A stretch of 11,188 nucleotides of DNA from assembly GCA_903904805.1 (NCBI GenBank), contig CAIVDX010000237.1, positions 1 through 11,188 of the forward strand. The letters run 5' to 3'. Below the pieces are notes generated by a model, which saw only the letters and a list, made by a program, of their open reading frames with translations, ran no database searches and was not told where the DNA came from. This document shows positions 1-5,740 of this stretch, in pieces (position 1 is the stretch's first letter; each line of letters opens with the position of its first letter). Origin of the DNA: an uncultured Rhodospirillales bacterium. Its GTDB lineage: Bacteria > Pseudomonadota > Alphaproteobacteria > Acetobacterales > Acetobacteraceae. Both the position numbers and the translations under genes were made by a program.

Positions 1-1
1 C

Positions 2-310
2 ATCCCACGCGACACCGACACCGAAAAATCCGAACGGGAAAAATCCGAACGCGCCGAGCGCGCCGAACGCTGCGAACGCGTCGAATCCGCTGACGAATTC
101 CGCGACGACATCACCGCCCGCCCGATCGCCCACATCATCGCCGACATCCAGGCCGACCTCGGCCTCACCCCGCCGCCGGACGCGTCCGATCCGGCCGCGC
201 CCACCCATGGCCCGCGGCCCGGCACGCCCGCGCCGCATGCGGCCAGCCAGCCAGGCACCGCGCCATCACGCGAAAATCCCCGCCAGACAGGCTATCACCT
301 CAGATTGTGA
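2..310 (+). CDS. 3' end of an unrecognised highly charged protein (partial)
   Basis: An open frame enters from the left edge and runs 102 codons to a TGA at 308-310; its start lies outside the window. The visible N-terminal part is extremely hydrophilic, with a three-residue xER rhythm over about residues 8-29 (SER, EKSER, AER, AER, CER, VES). It is followed by a short helical-looking stretch ending in IIADIQADLGL, and then a Pro/Ala-rich, probably disordered tail. I do not recognise the family. The codon pattern (strong GC at third positions, few rare codons) and the ordered C-terminal motif make this frame much more plausible than the overlapping ones. The frame ends 21 bp before the stop of the convergent ice-binding-like gene. 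The function is unknown; the acidic/basic repeat would suit a coiled coil or a nucleic-acid or protein-interaction segment, but that is inference. Confidence 0.6.
   Translation: MPRDTDTEKSEREKSERAERAERCERVESADEFRDDITARPIAHIIADIQADLGLTPPPDASDPAAPTHGPRPGTPAPHAASQPGTAPSRENPRQTGYHLRL
23..88 (+). repeat. 15-bp direct repeat running into degenerate 9-bp repeats
   Basis: Two adjacent 15-bp units (23-37 and 38-52) differ only at their last base. They are followed by four degenerate 9-bp units (53-61, 62-70, 71-79, 80-88). All lie in frame in the partial coding region and produce the xER repeats of the protein. This looks like in-frame slippage expansion rather than a mobile or regulatory repeat. Confidence 0.7.
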
Positions 311-333
311 GGGCGTCGCGCACGCCGACCCTC
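309..333. terminator. Imperfect hairpin between two convergent genes
   Basis: GAGGG at 309-313 can pair with CCCTC at 329-333, extended by TCG/CGA (316-318 with 326-328) across a two-base bulge. The hairpin spans the convergent stops of the partial plus-strand gene and the minus-strand ice-binding-like gene. Neither side has a T-tract, so intrinsic termination is doubtful. It may only protect 3' ends or act with Rho. Confidence 0.25.
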
Positions 334-1150
334 ACCGCCCGCGCATGCGCCTGGTCACCAGCAGCGCCAACGGCGCCAGCAGCAGCGCCAGCGTGCCCGG
401 CTCGGGCACCGTCGGGGTGGGGTCGGTGCCGACATACCCAAGCGCGCCCGCGCCGGCACATGTGTTGCTGATGCTGTCGCCGATCATCGTCACCGCGCCG
501 GTCTGCGCGATCGCCCGGCCGCACAGCGTCACCGACGCATTCATGCTCACAGAGGCGGCGGCGATGATGTTGCCGGCGAGGGTCGAGCTTGAGCCCAGCG
601 TGGCGGAACTGCCCACCAGGAAGAAGATCCCGTCGGTGGCGTTGGCATTCTCAACAACAATGCTGGAGGACGAAGCGGTCGTCAGCGTGGACCCAACATC
701 GAAGATGATGTCCGCGTTGGAAGCGCCGGCGAAGTTCAGTGTCAGTGTGCCGGTCAACTGGGCCGAACTGGCGAACTGATACACCCCGACCCCGAGCGTG
801 AGCCCACCGAGGTCCTGGCCGGTCAGGATCGAGGTCACCGCGCGTGCGCCCAGCGCGATCGCGCCGGCGCCGGCATTGGCCATCGCCTGCTGGGCGACCG
901 CGTCGGTGGCATGCACGGTGCCGGTCAGTGTGATGCTGCCCGCGCCGGTGATCGCGGTGCCCGGCGTGACGCCGAGATTGCCGGTGATCGTGGTCGACCC
1001 GGTGTTGGTGACGGTCGAGGCACCCAGCACCGCGAAGGCATCGGCACTGCCCATCACCGATGCGCTGGCCGGCCGGCTGATCGCGAGGCTGGTGGCGGTC
1101 AGGCTCAGGGCAAGAATGCCGAGCGCCTTGGTCACTGAATGCGTGTTCAT
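332..1150 (-). CDS. Ice-binding-like (DUF3494) secreted protein with PEP-CTERM anchor
   Basis: The protein has 272 residues. Residues 1-30 form a signal peptide (hydrophobic about 9-24, likely cleavage after ASA at 28-30). Residues 36-235 match the DUF3494 ice-binding beta-solenoid pattern: SADAFAVLGASTVTNTG, NLGVTPGTAITG, YQFASSAQLTGTLTL, GSTLTTASSSS, VGSSATLGSSSTLAGNI and GRAIAQTGAVTM. The C-terminus is a PEP-CTERM sorting signal: VPEPGT at 248-253, a hydrophobic stretch to about 266, and an RRMRGR tail. An exosortase/EpsH system would remove this signal; no exosortase gene is present here. Family members bind ice or inhibit recrystallisation, but many occur in mesophiles where the ligand is unknown. 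C210 and C231 could form a disulphide. An in-frame ATG 28 codons upstream exists. The start at 1150 is preferred because GGAGGGA lies 8 nt upstream and the signal peptide then begins at residue 1. Confidence 0.88.
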   Translation of the reverse strand: MNTHSVTKALGILALSLTATSLAISRPASASVMGSADAFAVLGASTVTNTGSTTITGNLGVTPGTAITGAGSITLTGTVHATDAVAQQAMANAGAGAIALGARAVTSILTGQDLGGLTLGVGVYQFASSAQLTGTLTLNFAGASNADIIFDVGSTLTTASSSSIVVENANATDGIFFLVGSSATLGSSSTLAGNIIAAASVSMNASVTLCGRAIAQTGAVTMIGDSISNTCAGAGALGYVGTDPTPTVPEPGTLALLLAPLALLVTRRMRGR

Positions 1151-1158
1151 TGCTGTTG

Positions 1159-1165
1159 TCCCTCC
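1159..1165 (-). promoter_or_regulatory. Shine-Dalgarno that fixes the start of the ice-binding-like gene
   Basis: Read on the minus strand, GGAGGGA sits 8 nt before the ATG at 1150-1148. This supports the shorter start over the in-frame ATG at 1234, which would put a polar 28-residue extension before the signal peptide. Confidence 0.7.
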
Positions 1166-1224
1166 AACCGCAGATTGGGCGCAGGAGGCGCGGATGGGGA
1201 GGGACGGAAACGACCTACCTTTTG

Positions 1225-1261
1225 AAAAATTCATCTAAAGTCTGATTATCCGACAAGGATA
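1225..1261 (-). promoter_or_regulatory. AT-richer upstream block with TATCC-N5-GGATA inverted repeat
   Basis: Upstream of the ice-binding-like gene, 1219-1262 is clearly AT-richer than its surroundings, as expected of a promoter. TATCC at 1247-1251 and GGATA at 1257-1261 form an inverted repeat with a 5-bp spacer. On the minus strand a TTGTCG-like -35 overlaps the repeat, but no convincing -10 follows at 16-18 bp. A promoter or operator in this block is inference. I saw no match to the sigma54 -24/-12 pattern that drives some PEP-CTERM genes. Confidence 0.3.
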
Positions 1262-1284
1262 CTCTGGTATTGCCGCCGCCAAAC

Positions 1285-1315
1285 GTTGCGAGGGGGTCGC
1301 TGACCTGTTCGCAAC
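1285..1315 (-). terminator. Bipartite hairpin after the dehydrogenase gene
   Basis: GTTGCGA (1285-1291) and TCGCAAC (1309-1315) are perfect 7-bp complements. Inside them GGTC (1295-1298) pairs with GACC (1302-1305) around a three-base loop, with a 3x3 internal loop between the stems. It begins 2 bp beyond the dehydrogenase stop codon on the minus strand and is followed there only by GTTTGG. It is therefore a candidate terminator or 3'-end stabiliser with a weak U-tract. Confidence 0.4.
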
Positions 1316-1317
1316 CC

Positions 1318-2250
1318 TCACGGGAGAAGTGCCTGCGCCGATTTCAGCCGCACCAGCGCCTGCAGCACCGCGTCGCGCGCCGCCACCACCTCATCGAGCG
1401 GCCGGTCGCCCAGCTCATCGGCCACGCCCGCCACCAGCTTGCCGATCAGCTCGGGCGTGAGATGCACGCTGCCGAGATCGCGCCACATCGCTTCGGTCGG
1501 CGGGCCCAGATGCGCCAGCACATGGCCCAGCCCGGCGGCACCGCCGGAGAGGTGCTGCGTCAGGAACGGCCCGAGCAGCGCCCAGCGCAGGCCGGGTCCG
1601 TGCGCGATCGCGGTGTCCACATCGGCCACGCTGGCCACCCCTTGATCCACCAGGTGATAGGCCTCCTGCCAGAGCGCGGCCTGCAGCCGGTTGGCGATAT
1701 GGCCGCGAATTTCGCGCTTCAGCCGGATCGGCTTCTTGCCGGCCTCGGCCAGGATCGTCATCGCCCGGTCCAGCGACGCCGGATCAGACGCGGCCCCGCC
1801 CACCACCTCCACCAGCGGCACCAGATGCGGCGGATAGAACGGATGGGCCAGGATCACCCGGCCGGGATGGTTGGTGCAGTCGCTCTGATATTCGCTGGGC
1901 ATCAGGGTGGAGCTGCTGCTGGCCAGGATGGTGTCCGGCCCGGTGAGGCGGTCCATCTCGGCGAAGATCCGGCGCTTGAAGTCGATCCGCTCCGGCCCGT
2001 TCTCCAGCACCAGATCGGCCCCGGCGATGCAGCCGGCCAGGTCATCCGCCCAGATCAGCGCGCCCGGATCGGCGCCCTGCGCGACACCCAGCATCTCCAG
2101 CGCCGGCCAATGCCGCCGCACCGCCTCGCGCGCCGCCGCCTCGGCCCCCGGCGCGGGGTCGGTCGCACTCACCGTGAAGCCACGGGCGAGAAAGGCGGCG
2201 GCCCAGCTGGCGCCGATGGCGCCGGTGCCGACCAGTGCGACATGTGTCAT
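1318..2250 (-). CDS. NAD-dependent 3-hydroxyacyl-CoA dehydrogenase family protein, carnitine 3-dehydrogenase-like
   Basis: The protein has 310 residues, a usual length for single-unit members. An N-terminal Rossmann domain starts with VGTGAIG (GxGxxG at 8-13), and Asp30 at the end of strand 2 suits NAD rather than NADP. The catalytic set seen in HCDH and gulonate dehydrogenase is present: a serine in the 111-114 run, His136 in HPFYPP, Glu148 in PLVEVV and Asn187 in IANRLQ. The C-terminal dimerisation domain carries GLRWALLGPFLT followed by a Gly-rich turn and HLGP. This resembles L-carnitine 3-dehydrogenase slightly more than L-gulonate 3-dehydrogenase (lambda-crystallin). The reaction would be NAD-linked oxidation of a 3-hydroxy acid or acyl substrate; the exact substrate is not settled. 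The thioesterase and BKACE-type partners of carnitine catabolism are not in the window. The start is well supported by AGGAGG 6 nt upstream. The gene is divergent from the DMT exporter, with a 112-bp gap. Confidence 0.88.
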   Translation of the reverse strand: MTHVALVGTGAIGASWAAAFLARGFTVSATDPAPGAEAAAREAVRRHWPALEMLGVAQGADPGALIWADDLAGCIAGADLVLENGPERIDFKRRIFAEMDRLTGPDTILASSSSTLMPSEYQSDCTNHPGRVILAHPFYPPHLVPLVEVVGGAASDPASLDRAMTILAEAGKKPIRLKREIRGHIANRLQAALWQEAYHLVDQGVASVADVDTAIAHGPGLRWALLGPFLTQHLSGGAAGLGHVLAHLGPPTEAMWRDLGSVHLTPELIGKLVAGVADELGDRPLDEVVAARDAVLQALVRLKSAQALLP

Positions 2251-2256
2251 GACGAT

Positions 2257-2262
2257 CCTCCT
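2257..2262 (-). promoter_or_regulatory. Consensus Shine-Dalgarno of the dehydrogenase gene
   Basis: The minus strand reads AGGAGG, 6 nt before the ATG at 2250. It is the strongest ribosome binding site in the window and fixes that start. I found no convincing -35/-10 pair in the rest of the 112-bp divergent region. Confidence 0.75.
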
Positions 2263-2362
2263 GTTCTTGCCGTTTCTCTAGCAACGCAGACCCGCGCCGC
2301 GAAGGGGCGGACAGCGCCGGGGGCGTTCGGCCAGAATGGGATGACTGCGCGGGGATGATGCA

Positions 2363-3295
2363 ATGATGGCACGCTGGGGGCGAATTCTGTGGAGCTCGGC
2401 GCCCTTCCTGCTGACCCTCGCCAGCTTCACCTGGTGCACCAACACGGTGATGGTGCGCGGCCTCGCGCATGATGTGCCGCCGATGGGCCTGGCCTTCTGG
2501 CGCATGGCCGCCGCCACGGTGTTCGTCGCCGCGATCGGCTGGAACACCCTGCGCGCCGACGCCCCGAGCCTGCTGAAGCACTGGAAGCTGATGCTGATCC
2601 TGGGTGCCACCGGCATCGGCGGCTTCAACCTGCTGATCTATGTCGGCCTGCAGACCACCACCGCGCTGCACACGCTGCTGCTGCAATCGGTGATCCCGGT
2701 GACCATCATCGGCTGCGCCGCCCTGCTCTATCGCGAGCGGCCGAGCCTGCTGCAGAGCCTGGCGATCGCCATCTCGCTGGTGGGCGTGGCGGTCATCGTC
2801 GGCCATGGCTCGATCATGGAGGTGCTGCGGCTGGAGATCGTGCGCGGTGACGCCTGGGTGTTCGCGGCGATGATCTTCTACGGCTTCTACTCGGTGCTGC
2901 TGCGCCGGCTGCCGCGGCTGCACCCGATGAGCTTCCTGTTCGGCAGCTTCCTCGCCGCCAGCCTGGTGCTGCTGCCCTCGGCGGTGTGGGAGGGCATCAC
3001 CGTCGGCCCGGTGCCGGCGAGCCCGCGCGTGCTGCTGGCCTGCCTGTATCTGGCGGTGGTGCCCAGCACGCTGGCCTATCTGTGTTTCAACCGCGGCGTG
3101 GCGCTGATCGGCGCGGCGCGGGCGGGGCAGTATGTGCATCTGGTGCCGGTGTTCGGCAGCCTGCTGGCGGTGTTCTGGCTGGGCGAGGCGTTCGGCCCCT
3201 ATCTGCTGGTGGGCATCGCGCTGATCGCCGCCGGTCTGGTGCTGGCCAACCGCACGGCGGGTGCGCCGAAAGCCTCGCTGGCCCGCGGCCGATAA
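2363..3295 (+). CDS. DMT-superfamily EamA transporter (drug/metabolite exporter type)
   Basis: This 310-residue integral inner-membrane protein has about ten hydrophobic segments and two EamA repeats, roughly residues 15-147 and 163-296. Family signatures are visible in repeat one (FWRMAAA at 45-51, NLLIYVGLQ at 89-97, a P112-containing helix, and YRERP at 123-127 closing the repeat's loop). They recur in repeat two (VVPSTLAYLCFNRGVALIGAA at 232-252, a P262-containing helix, WLGEAFGP at 272-279). Ten-helix members export or import small metabolites such as amino acids or related compounds; the substrate cannot be read from the sequence. The start has two consecutive ATG codons after a weak GGGG element, so initiation at residue 1 or 2 is equally possible. 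The gene is divergent from the carnitine-dehydrogenase-like gene, which hints at a shared substrate or control but does not prove it. Confidence 0.9.
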   Translation: MMARWGRILWSSAPFLLTLASFTWCTNTVMVRGLAHDVPPMGLAFWRMAAATVFVAAIGWNTLRADAPSLLKHWKLMLILGATGIGGFNLLIYVGLQTTTALHTLLLQSVIPVTIIGCAALLYRERPSLLQSLAIAISLVGVAVIVGHGSIMEVLRLEIVRGDAWVFAAMIFYGFYSVLLRRLPRLHPMSFLFGSFLAASLVLLPSAVWEGITVGPVPASPRVLLACLYLAVVPSTLAYLCFNRGVALIGAARAGQYVHLVPVFGSLLAVFWLGEAFGPYLLVGIALIAAGLVLANRTAGAPKASLARGR

Positions 3296-3662
3296 CGGCG
3301 CAAGCCCGCGTCTGATAACTCCGCGCGCCCGCGCTGGGCGGATTTAATGCAATTGTCTCGAACGCGTGGCAGCCCCGCACCGGGCGCGCGGACGCTATCC
3401 TGCAACGGTTGAAACATTACGCTGGCCGAGATCTCACGATTTATCTGCGAACAACCAAACCCGATGCGCCGCCCTGATCGCGCCCGGGGCCACGGCCGCA
3501 CCGCGCGGGCGCATCGGTGCCGCCTAGTGCTTTGCGGTTCGTTGCGGCAGAATAGCGCGCTTACGCCGGAGACGAACCAGCGCGCAGCACATCCCCAGCC
3601 GTGCGTGTCCGCCCATCCCGACCCGCACCCCACCGCCACACACGCAACCGGAGACCATCATC
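3296..3662. other. Long intergenic region without a recognisable gene
   Basis: These 367 bases lie between the EamA transporter and the OmpA-family lipoprotein gene. Every open frame crossing them is low-complexity (Arg/Pro/Ala) and looks like a GC-rich shadow. A small hairpin CGCCC-N5-GGGCG (3326-3340) followed by ATTTAAT could weakly terminate the transporter transcript. An AT-richer patch at 3341-3355 and another at 3405-3460, including TTGAAA at 3409-3414, are possible promoter areas for the downstream gene. I could not find a credible -10 at the right distance. No tRNA or riboswitch fold was recognised. Confidence 0.5.
3650..3653 (+). promoter_or_regulatory. Shine-Dalgarno of the OmpA-family lipoprotein gene
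   Basis: GGAG ends 9 nt before the ATG at 3663. The start is further supported because the signal peptide and lipobox then fall in the expected place. Confidence 0.6.
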
Positions 3663-4217
3663 ATGATCACCACCCTCAAAGGCCGCCTCCTCGTCGCCCC
3701 GCTGCTGTCCGCGCTCGCCCTGACCGGCTGCGTGTCGCAGAGCAAGTACGACGCGCTCGAGACCCAGTACAAGTCGGTCCAGCAGCAGCTCGCCGACACC
3801 CAGGCCCAGGCCGCCGCCGAGAAGGCGCAGGTCGCGCGTCTGCAGAACGCCATCAAGTATGTCGTCAACTCCGACCTGCTGTTCCCGCCGGGCGGCTACG
3901 AGCTGAGCCCCGCCGGCAAGAAGGTGATTGCCCAGTACGTGAAGAAGATGGCGCCGACCGCCACCAACAAGATCGTCGTCGCCGGCTTCACCGACAACGC
4001 GCCGGTTGGCCCGGGCCTGATCGAGAAGGGGATCACCTCCAACGAGATCCTGTCGCAGAAGCGCGCCGAGAACGTCGCCGCCTTCATCGTCTCGCAGGGC
4101 CTGAAGGCCGACATGGTGAGCTCGGTGGGCAAGGGCGACACCAGCCCGGTCGCCTCCAACGCCACCCCGGCCGGCCGCGCCAAGAACCGCCGCGTCGAGA
4201 TCTCGCTCGCGAAGTAA
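3663..4217 (+). CDS. OmpA-family peptidoglycan-binding lipoprotein
   Basis: The protein has 184 residues. Residues 1-22 are a lipoprotein signal peptide with lipobox LTGC and acylation at Cys23. Residues 27-64 form a Gln/Ala/Glu-rich coiled coil. Residues 66-183 are an OmpA-C domain. The two residues that contact diaminopimelate in OmpA are present as Asp111 (GFTDNAPVG) and Arg134 (LSQKRAENV). The closing NRRVEI motif (175-180) and the GKGDTSPVASN turn (156-166) are also intact. The residue after Cys is Val, not Asp, so outer-membrane sorting by Lol is expected. The likely role is a non-covalent tether between outer membrane and cell wall. It lacks the usual Pal gene neighbours (tolB, ybgF), and the coiled coil sets it apart from Pal, so I do not call it pal. 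It is transcribed alone, between a 367-bp gap and a strong terminator. Confidence 0.9.
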   Translation: MITTLKGRLLVAPLLSALALTGCVSQSKYDALETQYKSVQQQLADTQAQAAAEKAQVARLQNAIKYVVNSDLLFPPGGYELSPAGKKVIAQYVKKMAPTATNKIVVAGFTDNAPVGPGLIEKGITSNEILSQKRAENVAAFIVSQGLKADMVSSVGKGDTSPVASNATPAGRAKNRRVEISLAK

Positions 4218-4241
4218 GATCGCGATCGCAGAGCAGGATCA

Positions 4242-4272
4242 GGGCGCGGGGGGCAACCCCCGCGCCCTTTTT
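4242..4272 (+). terminator. Intrinsic terminator of the OmpA-family gene (GCAA tetraloop)
   Basis: A perfect 11-bp GC-only stem (4242-4252 with 4257-4267) is closed by a GCAA loop of the stable GNRA class and followed by five T residues (4268-4272). It starts 25 bp after the stop codon. On the minus strand the hairpin has no U-tract after it, so it mainly ends plus-strand transcription, though it may also slow convergent polymerase from the lgt operon. Confidence 0.92.
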
Positions 4273-4291
4273 CTGCCCGGGTGGCGATGGC

Positions 4292-5731
4292 TCAGTGCAG
4301 CACCCAGAAGCCCTGCACCAGCGCCGGCGGCAGCACCAGAAGCCCCATGCCGAGCGCGATCACCGGCAGCACCAGCAGCAACGCGCGCCCTGCCCGCGGC
4401 GCGGCGACGAGCCCGCTGACCGCGAGCCCCGCCAGCGGCAGCAGCGGCAGCAGATAGCGACCCTGCACCCCCTCGACCAGCGGATGGCCGATATGGGTCC
4501 ACAGCAGATATTGCGCGTCGAAGATCACCCACAGCGCGACCAGCGCCCCCAGCAGCAGCAGGGCGCGATCCATCCAGCGCAGCGCCAGCGCCTGCCGGTC
4601 CTGCCGCAGCGCGTCGGCCAGCAGCCCGGCCGCTCCGGCATACAGCCACAGCGTATAGTACCAGGCCGGCAGCACCACCGAGAGCCAGCCCAGCACGCCG
4701 ATCGTCTGCCGCACCAGCCAGACATCCTGCCGCAGCGTGTCCCATGGCAGCGTGAGCAGGCGCCAGGGATCGGCGAACAGCACCCGCGCCTGCACCGTCG
4801 GTATGCTGGCGCGGAACATCTCGCCCGGCGTGCCCGGCCAGAGCGGCCCGGCCGGCTGCGGCGCATAGGGCATCGGCTCGGCGACAAAGGCCTGATTGTA
4901 GACAGACCAGAGCGCGCCGGGCAGCAGCACCACCGCCACCGCGGCGATGCCGCCCGCCCAGGATCGCCAGTCCCGCCGGAGCGGCAACAGTAGCAGCAGC
5001 GCCAGCACGCCGTAGGGCGGCTTCACCATCGGGATCAATGCCAGCAACGCCATCGCCGCCAGCCGCGCCGGGTCGCGCGCGCCGCCACCACGGGTCAGCA
5101 GCGCGATGCCCAGGCACGCGGTGCCGATCAGCAGCCCGTCCTGGTTCAGCGAGGCCGCAAGCGACAGCGTCATCGGCAGGCCGAGCACGCAGAACATCAG
5201 CCCCTGACCCCGCCGCGCCAGCAGCAACGCCGCGGCGCCGAGCAGCAGGAACAGACCGAGATTGACATAGCGCGCCGCCAGCAATGCCCCGGCCGGCTCG
5301 GCATGCAGCCGCGCCGCCACCCCGATCGCCAGCGCGGCGGGCAGGTAGAACACCGGGGCATAGATGGCGAGCGGTGTGAGATCGATCCAGCCCAGGCTGC
5401 CATGCCAATGCGCCTCGCCGCGCGCCACCCGCGCCGCCTTCGCCAGGGTGGCCGCCACCGTCGAGTCCATCACATCATAGATGCCGTAATCCGCATCGAA
5501 CCCGGCGCCAATGCGGGTCGCGCCGTCGGCCTCCGGGGTGGGCATGCGGCGGGCGACGAACTGGCCATGCCGCACGGAATCCGCCCGGATCGCGTGCGCG
5601 ATCTCGTCCGGCACCTGGCCGAGCGGGGTGAGTGCCACCAGCAGCAGCCCGGTCGGCGTGGCGATGGCCAGGAACAGCAGCGCGAGCCAGCGACCGGGTG
5701 AGGCGAGAGCGGAGCGAACGGCGACGATCAT
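4292..5731 (-). CDS. DUF2142-type polytopic membrane protein (GT-C-like)
   Basis: This 479-residue protein has about 11-12 hydrophobic segments. The features match DUF2142 proteins: an N-terminal helix (about 17-36), then QVPDEIAH (39-46) with acidic Asp42/Glu43 and His46 at the membrane exit, SLNQDGLL (194-201), VKPPYG (236-241) and GRYLLPLLPL (424-433) near the last helices. That layout recalls GT-C membrane glycosyltransferases, in which acidic residues in the first external loop are catalytic. Relatives are often found in surface polysaccharide loci. A glycosyl-transfer or glycan-processing role is therefore plausible but unproven. It is the last gene of the lgt operon, 9 nt after the lipoprotein stop, with GAGAG 5 nt before the ATG. 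It faces the OmpA-gene terminator. No other glycan genes are nearby, which is unusual. Confidence 0.75.
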   Translation of the reverse strand: MIVAVRSALASPGRWLALLFLAIATPTGLLLVALTPLGQVPDEIAHAIRADSVRHGQFVARRMPTPEADGATRIGAGFDADYGIYDVMDSTVAATLAKAARVARGEAHWHGSLGWIDLTPLAIYAPVFYLPAALAIGVAARLHAEPAGALLAARYVNLGLFLLLGAAALLLARRGQGLMFCVLGLPMTLSLAASLNQDGLLIGTACLGIALLTRGGGARDPARLAAMALLALIPMVKPPYGVLALLLLLPLRRDWRSWAGGIAAVAVVLLPGALWSVYNQAFVAEPMPYAPQPAGPLWPGTPGEMFRASIPTVQARVLFADPWRLLTLPWDTLRQDVWLVRQTIGVLGWLSVVLPAWYYTLWLYAGAAGLLADALRQDRQALALRWMDRALLLLGALVALWVIFDAQYLLWTHIGHPLVEGVQGRYLLPLLPLAGLAVSGLVAAPRAGRALLLVLPVIALGMGLLVLPPALVQGFWVLH

Positions 5732-5740
5732 CGATGCTCT

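Noticed and set aside
1151..1234. 28-residue N-terminal extension of the ice-binding-like protein
   Set aside because: It would place a polar stretch before a good signal peptide. The later ATG has a strong ribosome binding site.
1270..2358. 362-codon plus-strand open frame opposite the dehydrogenase gene
   Set aside because: It encodes a His/Arg/Gln/Pro-rich low-complexity product with no domain, and the opposite frame is a complete enzyme. It is a GC-bias shadow.
2042..3139. 365-codon minus-strand frame opposite the EamA transporter
   Set aside because: The product is a Gln/His/Arg-rich shadow. The transporter frame has ten helices and family motifs.
3409..3444. Possible promoter TTGAAA upstream of the OmpA-family gene
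   Set aside because: No -10-like hexamer occurs 16-18 bp downstream, so it is noted only in the intergenic entry.
3464..4993. 509-codon plus-strand frame running through the OmpA-family gene, its terminator and the DUF2142 gene
   Set aside because: It overlaps three well-supported features out of frame and reads as Arg/Gln/His-rich nonsense.
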